This document shows, in pieces, positions 59,031-64,000 of a stretch of 64,000 nt of DNA. Source of the stretch: CAYSSJ01 sp964433675 (GTDB taxonomy: Bacteria; Cloacimonadota; Cloacimonadia; Cloacimonadales; TCS61); the NCBI GenBank assembly GCA_964433675.1, contig CAYSSJ010000004.1, forward strand, positions 62,001 to 126,000, given 5' to 3'. The translations under genes were made by a program, and so were the position numbers. The notes beneath the pieces are model-generated. The model did no database searches and was not told the origin of the DNA. It saw only the letters and a list, made by a program, of their open reading frames with translations. Position 1 is the stretch's first letter. Every line of letters begins with the position of its first letter.

Positions 59031-59082
59031 TCACACTTCGATACGCTCCGGCTTCGCCGAAGCTACTCAGTGTGACAAGCTT
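59031..59082. repeat. Palindromic intergenic element, copy 2
   Basis: Same orientation and sequence as 14947-14999 except that one A is missing in the central hairpin, which here is a perfect GGCTTCGCCGAAGC. Flanking words CTCTAAAC and CTAAACT..CAT are also shared, so the repeat unit may extend to about 59120. Confidence 0.85.
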
Positions 59083-59272
59083 ATGACCGTTGATCTCTAA
59101 ACTATCACTCTAAACTGCATATTGCATTATTCATTATACATTGTTCATTTACTTACATTCTCACCTTCTCCAATCTGCTTACTGCCTACTGCTTACTGTA
59201 TTCCAATCTTCCTATCTTCCTATCCTCCTAACCTCCTAACCTCCTATCTACTACCTTCCACCGTCTATCACC

Positions 59273-61600
59273 TTACTTCAACAGAACCACCCGATGTGTC
59301 TGTGTCTCACTACCATTTCTCAGCTTCGCCAGATATATCCCCGAAGCTACCACTCTGCCACGATTATCTCTGCCATCCCAGGTGATATGAGTTACAGAAT
59401 CTTCCGATGGTGACACTTCCAATTTTCGCACTAACTGTCCTTTGATGTTGTAGAGTTCGATGACGGCATCTTCGTCTATCTGGGGCAGATTAATAGCGAA
59501 GGTGGTCTCAGTATTGAACGGATTGGGGAAGTTAGCGAAAGTTACCTCCGGTGGTAAGATAGCGGGCTCATCGGCGGAGATGGGAGTGATATTAAGTTCG
59601 TAGAGGGAGAGGTGGTCTCTATTAACACTGAAAGCATAAACTTCTGGTCCGGTTTCGAGAAAATGCATATTATTTGTTCCATGTAAGGTCTCATGTCCAA
59701 ATATGAAACTATCAATTATTCCGTTTGGAGAATCTCCAATATCATAAAGCAATTGTATCGGGCGGACAGCTGATGTAGTTATAAACAAAATTCCATCATA
59801 ATAATCAACGGTATAAGGAGTAATACTTAAACCTGTCTGAATCGAAAACTGTACTGTTGGTTCAGTAGGATTTTCTAATGAATAAAAATTATCTATTATT
59901 GTATTATAATCTCTATGAAAGAGATAATCATTTACTATCGTTGGAGATGCATGTGCATGATTAACAAAATTCATATGAGAATTTGCAATAGAAGGATCAT
60001 TCTCGAACAAACCATCTATTATATAGAGGTTTTGAGTGTTTTGTGGTTCATTTCGTTCATACAAATAACCATAACCATTATGTATCAAAATCGTATATCC
60101 GACCGGATGTTCGAATTCGAATAGCAATTCGGGATTTCGAGGATCACTGATATCATATTTTCTTAATATCGAATTTGGGTAATGCCTGTAAATATAAATC
60201 GTGTCATCTTCATATTCATCTATACGAATCTTACTATGAACAATCGGTTCTGTAGATATTTCGGCTAAAAGTTCTACTTCCGGCAAGTTTGATATATCAT
60301 AAATCTCGACCAATGATTCTGCCATCACAGATAGTATTAGTAAATCATGCTTTATGTTTATATGATAATATTCATTTTCATATAATTCGTTATAAATAAT
60401 TTGAGGATTATGAGGATCCTGTATATCATAAAAATAGACGCCGGCACTTCCAAAGGTAGTATAATACCAATCAGAATTTATTACAAGATAATGATCATAA
60501 AACTTACTGGTACTGGCTAAGGTAGTTGGGTAGTCAAAATGTATTTCTCTAAATTCGATTTGCATTTCATCCCTATTCAATTCAAAAACATGGATATAGT
60601 CGGTTAAGGTAGCATAGATAATATCTTCATGTACTGTGGGTTGTCTGGGAACTGGCACATATATGTTAATATGGTCAAGAACTTGTGGATTATAAATATC
60701 ACTAATATCCAATAATTCTAATCCATTTTGCTTCATTAAGATCAATAAATGATCGTCTATATAACTATATTTTCTATAATTGACAGAAAGCGGAAAATCA
60801 AATTCATAATGTGTTATATATTGCCAATCTACCGGATCGGTTATATCCCAAAATGAGATAGCAAATTGGTTATTTACCATAACAACATCTTCTGAATATC
60901 TGGTAAAATAGGTAATGGAAGATGTTGTCGGGTTATGAATATCGGACATATCTATCTCATTGAGGTATTGAATATTGTTTATATCGGAAAATTCATAAAA
61001 ATATAATGTGTTGTTTGGCATACTAATATGTATCGCAATTTCATCGGTTAATTCGTGTAGTGTCAGGTAGTAAGGTGGTAGCGGCGACTGAGGAAGTGTG
61101 GCAACATATTCCAAATCCGGTAAGGTATATAGCTCACTTCCTTCCAGAACATTATAGACTTGTAGATAATTTCCGATTTTATAACCGCCAACACCAGTTG
61201 ATTCAGAGTAACTAAGTTGAATTGCATTTTCGATTATCGGAGTTGAAGGATTAGATACATTTACTTGATATATAGTACTTGGTTCGGTGACAAAATCAAA
61301 TTCGGGGTAACTAGGTCCAAATGTGATGATATATAAATAATCCCCGTGTTTCACAAATGAATTTGGCACCTTGAAAGGTAAGATTGATAAACATTCCAAT
61401 GTCCCATTTTCCTGGATTTCGAATATCTGCATAGAACATCTGGTTATTGTGTACAAATATGGCTCATCGATTATTATGTGATCATGACTTGAAAAATAAG
61501 ACTGAGAATAACCGTAGTGATCGATAAGCTCTAACGAAGCTTCTGTAGCTAACACAGGAAGTACTATTATAGTTAGAATTAATATAATAATATTTTTCAT
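59273..61600 (-). CDS. Secreted LVIVD-type beta-propeller protein with sorting domain
   Basis: 775 residues. Signal peptide about 1-18 ('LTIIVLPVLATEA'). The body has many LVIVD-like units with a 'DISDPxNP' turn, for example 'FYDIQDPHNPQIIYNELYEN', 'LLDISDIYNPQVLDHI' and 'YDISDPRNPELLFEFEHP', pointing to a multi-bladed propeller or superhelix. The last 90 or so residues are the sorting domain: 'FANFPNPFNTETTFAINL', 'IELYNIKGQLVRKL' and 'ITWDGRDNRGRVVASGIYL', ending VVLLK. It is exported to the cell surface by the same route as the protein at 4682. A paralogue with an almost identical 3' end lies at 62644-64000. Confidence 0.85.
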   Translation of the reverse strand: MKNIIILILTIIVLPVLATEASLELIDHYGYSQSYFSSHDHIIIDEPYLYTITRCSMQIFEIQENGTLECLSILPFKVPNSFVKHGDYLYIITFGPSYPEFDFVTEPSTIYQVNVSNPSTPIIENAIQLSYSESTGVGGYKIGNYLQVYNVLEGSELYTLPDLEYVATLPQSPLPPYYLTLHELTDEIAIHISMPNNTLYFYEFSDINNIQYLNEIDMSDIHNPTTSSITYFTRYSEDVVMVNNQFAISFWDITDPVDWQYITHYEFDFPLSVNYRKYSYIDDHLLILMKQNGLELLDISDIYNPQVLDHINIYVPVPRQPTVHEDIIYATLTDYIHVFELNRDEMQIEFREIHFDYPTTLASTSKFYDHYLVINSDWYYTTFGSAGVYFYDIQDPHNPQIIYNELYENEYYHINIKHDLLILSVMAESLVEIYDISNLPEVELLAEISTEPIVHSKIRIDEYEDDTIYIYRHYPNSILRKYDISDPRNPELLFEFEHPVGYTILIHNGYGYLYERNEPQNTQNLYIIDGLFENDPSIANSHMNFVNHAHASPTIVNDYLFHRDYNTIIDNFYSLENPTEPTVQFSIQTGLSITPYTVDYYDGILFITTSAVRPIQLLYDIGDSPNGIIDSFIFGHETLHGTNNMHFLETGPEVYAFSVNRDHLSLYELNITPISADEPAILPPEVTFANFPNPFNTETTFAINLPQIDEDAVIELYNIKGQLVRKLEVSPSEDSVTHITWDGRDNRGRVVASGIYLAKLRNGSETQTHRVVLLK

Positions 61601-61631
61601 ATTAAACTCCTTCTTTTTAGTTTTTTCAATT

Positions 61632-61657
61632 AAGGAGCAGCACTGATGCTGCTCCTT
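61632..61657. terminator. Hairpin between the unknown secreted gene and the propeller gene
   Basis: AAGGAGCAGCA (61632-61642) pairs with TGCTGCTCCTT (61647-61657) around a 4-nt loop. It lies 16 bp after the stop of the gene at 61673 on the minus strand, and above the propeller gene, so it probably ends the former. Confidence 0.75.
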
Positions 61658-61672
61658 ATATTTATTATTTCA

Positions 61673-62053
61673 TTATGGTATTTGAGGAGTAGTACCACCA
61701 CCATGTTGATTAGACGGCCAATAAATATCAAGCTCAATAGTAGATGGATGAACTTCTCCAACTGTATAACTATCGTATTTATCTAAAATTAAAATACTCT
61801 GATGTGTACTTTTCATTTTAATCTCTGTACCAGGTTCAAGGCTTTCAGCAATTCTAGTCTCAGTCTCTCTCTCTCCGGGTACTAAAATAAACAATAACTC
61901 ATTTTCTTCGTCTGGTCTTATTTCCCAAAAAAAGTATTCACCTGAATGAGCATCTTCATGTACTTCACCAGTATACTTTATTGTTACTTCTGCCCACAAC
62001 ATTCCGATAGCAAAAAATATCATCAGGACCGTGATTATTATTATCTTTTTCAT
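61673..62053 (-). CDS. Secreted protein of unknown function
   Basis: 126 residues. Clear signal peptide about 1-21 ('ITVLMIFFAIGMLWAE'). The mature domain is short and beta-rich: 'VTIKYTGEVHEDAHSGEYFF', 'ELLFILVPGERETETRIAES' and 'ILILDKYDSYTVGEVHPSTI', ending with a Gly/Pro tail 'NQHGGGTTPQIP'. No Cys, no sorting domain. GGAGG lies 12-13 bp before the ATG. It sits between two propeller paralogues; no family recognised. Confidence 0.65.
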   Translation of the reverse strand: MKKIIIITVLMIFFAIGMLWAEVTIKYTGEVHEDAHSGEYFFWEIRPDEENELLFILVPGERETETRIAESLEPGTEIKMKSTHQSILILDKYDSYTVGEVHPSTIELDIYWPSNQHGGGTTPQIP

Positions 62054-62104
62054 TTTCTTTTCCTCCAGTTATTTTTATTTGTGCTCCCTATCTCATCCAT
62101 TTTA

Positions 62105-62239
62105 TTAGATTTGGAAAAGATAGTACTCCACCTCTCCCCGCGCCGGAGCATTACGTAGGGAGAAAGAGCCGGATGTATTTGTTGCGACAGCAGAAATAGA
62201 GTCTTCGGAGGAAACTTGCTTTGATGATAATTGTTTCAT
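62105..62239 (-). CDS. Possible 44-residue small ORF
   Basis: Reading the minus strand from the ATG at 62237-62239 gives 44 codons, starting 'MKQLSSKQVSSEDSISAVAT' and ending 'GEVEYYLFQI'. AAAGG sits about 9 bp upstream. The C-terminal half is encoded by a GC-richer stretch (62135-62165) that contains near-palindromic CTCCGGCGCGGGG and looks like a repeat insertion. It could be a small peptide gene or a chance frame through repeat DNA. Confidence 0.3.
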   Translation of the reverse strand: MKQLSSKQVSSEDSISAVATNTSGSFSLRNAPARGEVEYYLFQI

Positions 62240-62568
62240 ATCTGACAGCCTTTCTATTTAAAGGACATATTTCTAAGGACAGAGAGAGGGGGGGGGGGGG
62301 TAAAATATTGTTTTACATAGAGATAGCGAATCTGACGCTAATTCTCTTTGCAAAACAAAAAGTTTGTGAGCAAATCTCAGGATCATCATGCCTCCTTACG
62401 ATCCTAAAAACTACCCTTTACCTCACGCTCCTTAGCTACGATATTGACATTTTTCCTTGCGAAATTATAGCATTAATTTTCTAAAACACTTATCTACCTG
62501 TCAAGAAAAATCTTATCTTCCAACAAATTCCTATAAATTCCTGCCAATACCTTGTTTCTAAACCTCTC

Positions 62569-62614
62569 CCTTGTCCTCCGTAGCCTGTAAGGTGAAGGGG
62601 GCTTGCTTCTTCTT
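62569..62614. repeat. Intergenic repeat 'CCTTGTCCTCCGTAGCC', copy 2
   Basis: Shares the 17-bp core and the later TTGCTTCT with 15032-15072, but the middle (TGTAAGGTGAAGGGGGC) differs from copy 1. Confidence 0.65.
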
Positions 62615-62643
62615 CCACCCTCCACTCTCCTCCTTCTATCATC

Positions 62644-64000
62644 TTACTTCAACAGCACCACCCGATGTGTCTGTGTCTCACTACCATTTCTCAGTTTCGC
62701 CAGATATATCCCCGAAGCTACCACTCTGCCTTTACTATCTCTGCCATCCCAGGTGATATGTGTTACAGAATCTTCCGATGGTGGAACTTCCAGCTTACGG
62801 ATCAATTGTCCTTTGATATTATAGAGTTCGATTACGGCATCGTCTTCTATATCCGGAAGATTGATAGCGAAGGTGGTTTCGGTGTTGAACGGATTGGGGA
62901 AGTTGGCGAAAGCCATATCCGGCGGGATTATAGCGGGATCATCGGCGGAGATGGGAGTGATATTGAGTTCGTAGAGGGAGAGGTGGGAGCGTCCGATATT
63001 ATACATATAAGTAGTAGAATTAGTTTCGTAGATAAATGAGTAGTTTTGAGAATATTCCTCAAAATAAGTTTCATGTGTAATTGTACCGGTAACTTCACCC
63101 GATATGTCATATAAGAAAGTGACACGTGATCCAAGCATTAATGGAGAGGCAAATATGATATCTTCATAATACAAATACATATTCAGTGGGTATTCGAGTT
63201 GAAAGACGAATTCTGGATTATGGGGGTCTGTTTGTATTTCATATAAGTGCGATTCATGATTTGGAGAAAACAAGACTAAGTGGTCCAGGTAGTTGTTCGT
63301 GTACAAGTAAACAGTATCATCATAATTACTGAAGCCTGGGATAGCATTTGCCAGATAAGGCTGATTATCATGCAAACCACCTACTACATGCAGATCTTGG
63401 GTTGCTGCATGCTGATGATTGGTTAAGATATAACCATATCCATCGTTTACTACAAATCTCGGAGCTGTAAATCCGTCCTCATAAAATAACAGTTCTACAG
63501 AATTAGACTCTATTTGGTATTTTCTAATAATTGAATCCGGATAGCGCGTATGCACATAAAATACATCATCCACATAAGGATCTGTAACTACTTGTGAAAA
63601 TATAAAATCCCAAACATCATAAAAGACAATTTGATCGATTAATCCGGGCATGGTGGGAACTGTGATATCATATATATTTAGATAGAATTCATCCTGATTA
63701 AGATCTCCATCTACTTTAGCAATCAGATAGTTATCAAGTATTTTGGGTTGAGATAAATCTTTGAATGCTTCTATTTCTATAATAGATGGATTGAGTGGAT
63801 CAGAGAGATCATACATATAAATACCATAGTAGTCCGAATCAAGAAATATTAAATCCATATATTGTCCGGCAAGGCTAGAATTAACAGGGTAAGAAAGATA
63901 TTCGCCAATGTATTCGAATTCCATAGTACTTTCATTCAGATAAACCTGTAAGATACCTTCATCATCATCGGAAGGTATATAAATAGTATTATTAGACTCA
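62644..64000 (-). CDS. Secreted propeller-type protein with sorting domain (5' end beyond window)
   Basis: The reading frame is open to the right edge; an internal ATG at 63922-63924 is not the start, because the frame continues upstream with 'YIPSDDDEGILQVYLNEST'. At least 452 residues are visible. Units such as 'YMYDLSDPLNPSIIEIEAF' and 'NIYDITVPTMPGLIDQIV' resemble LVIVD repeats. The C-terminal sorting domain ('FANFPNPFNTETTFAINL' to VVLLK) is nearly identical to that of the gene at 59273, as is its preceding segment 'LSLYELNITPISADDPAI'. Export to the surface is expected. Function unknown. Confidence 0.85.
   Translation of the reverse strand, partial: ESNNTIYIPSDDDEGILQVYLNESTMEFEYIGEYLSYPVNSSLAGQYMDLIFLDSDYYGIYMYDLSDPLNPSIIEIEAFKDLSQPKILDNYLIAKVDGDLNQDEFYLNIYDITVPTMPGLIDQIVFYDVWDFIFSQVVTDPYVDDVFYVHTRYPDSIIRKYQIESNSVELLFYEDGFTAPRFVVNDGYGYILTNHQHAATQDLHVVGGLHDNQPYLANAIPGFSNYDDTVYLYTNNYLDHLVLFSPNHESHLYEIQTDPHNPEFVFQLEYPLNMYLYYEDIIFASPLMLGSRVTFLYDISGEVTGTITHETYFEEYSQNYSFIYETNSTTYMYNIGRSHLSLYELNITPISADDPAIIPPDMAFANFPNPFNTETTFAINLPDIEDDAVIELYNIKGQLIRKLEVPPSEDSVTHITWDGRDSKGRVVASGIYLAKLRNGSETQTHRVVLLK

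Larger units (their letters stand above)
58808..59272. repeat. Gene-free 465-bp region of phased short repeats
   Basis: No gene. Four heptamers at 58905-58932 (AAATCCC, AAATTCC, AAGCACC, AAATACC) and five more at 58977-59011 (AAATCTC type), separated by a hairpin (CCCAGTGAAAT at 58934-58944 with ATTTCACTGGG at 58957-58967). The palindromic element copy 2 lies at 59031-59082. Further heptamers at 59116-59150 (TGCATAT type) and 59176-59203 (TGCTTAC type) are followed by six octamers at 59206-59253 (ATCTTCCT, AACCTCCT variants). The TGCTTAC words are the complement of the GTAAGCA words at 2294-2328. Confidence 0.75.
62054..62643. other. 590-bp region with poly-G tract and repeat remnants
   Basis: Apart from the doubtful small ORF, no gene is seen. 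It holds a run of 13 G at 62288-62300, a GC-richer palindromic segment at 62135-62165, and the repeat CCTTGTCCTCCGTAGCC at 62569-62585 with its tail to about 62614. Pyrimidine-rich short words follow up to the propeller gene's stop at 62644. Confidence 0.6.

Noticed and set aside
62221..62484. 87-residue plus-strand frame
   Set aside because: It runs through the poly-G tract, has no ribosome site and no recognisable domain.

Overview
The window looks like a chromosome segment of a Gram-negative, anaerobic, fermentative bacterium, most likely of the Cloacimonadota or a close relative in the FCB group. Three large secreted proteins end in a type IX-like C-terminal sorting domain of the 'NFPNPFN' kind. 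Lipid A (lpxK) and lipoprotein (lnt) genes show an outer membrane. Acetate kinase, phosphate butyryltransferase and two cobalamin-linked proteins suggest acid fermentation with B12 enzymes. Taxonomy is inferred from gene content and not from a marker tree.

Layout, left to right. 1-2105 (minus): a DUF432-like gene, an MscS channel and the start of mfd. 2106-4506: an AT-rich accessory patch with short-repeat DNA and a methyltransferase/nuclease pair resembling a restriction-modification system. 4682-7681: a GLUG-repeat surface protein. 7762-11524 (minus): the conserved rpmH-rnpA-yidD-yidC-jag cluster plus a metallo-hydrolase, then purA. 13025-14562: a B12-binding protein coupled to a FapA-like protein. 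14563-15282: a gene-poor repeat region. 15283-20825: a zinc-ribbon coiled-coil protein, RNase P RNA, recJ, a lipoprotein, lnt and a MerR regulator. 20875-22758 (minus): an ECF sigma factor, its anti-sigma factor and two periplasmic LTxxQ-type proteins. 22892-26937: rpmB, adenosine-specific kinase, thpR-recA-recX and a NIF3 protein.

26986-35528: a small membrane protein, peroxiredoxin, two sugar ABC permeases, cobalamin adenosyltransferase, lpxK, an Mpv17-like protein, ackA, ndk, gpsA and tRNA-Val. 35695-36852: a two-gene encapsulin iron-storage operon. 36894-47441 (minus): unknown envelope genes, a DUF58 protein, a TPR lipoprotein, pgsA, a degenerate FtsE/FtsX-like pair, trmN6-like, dut, a polyprenyl synthase, xseB and an M23 peptidase. 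47647-50347: ptb, rlmH, cdd, trxB. 50386-58807 (minus): a cell-shape operon mreB-mreC-(F420 ligase-like)-mreD-mrdA-rodA, and recG. 58808-64000: repeat-rich DNA and two paralogous secreted beta-propeller proteins, the second cut by the window end.

The most unusual features are the F420-0:glutamate ligase-family gene inside the mre operon, the FtsE-like ATPase with eroded ABC motifs, the altered P-loop of PurA, and intergenic DNA built from strictly phased but divergent 7- and 8-bp words, seen at three separate loci.
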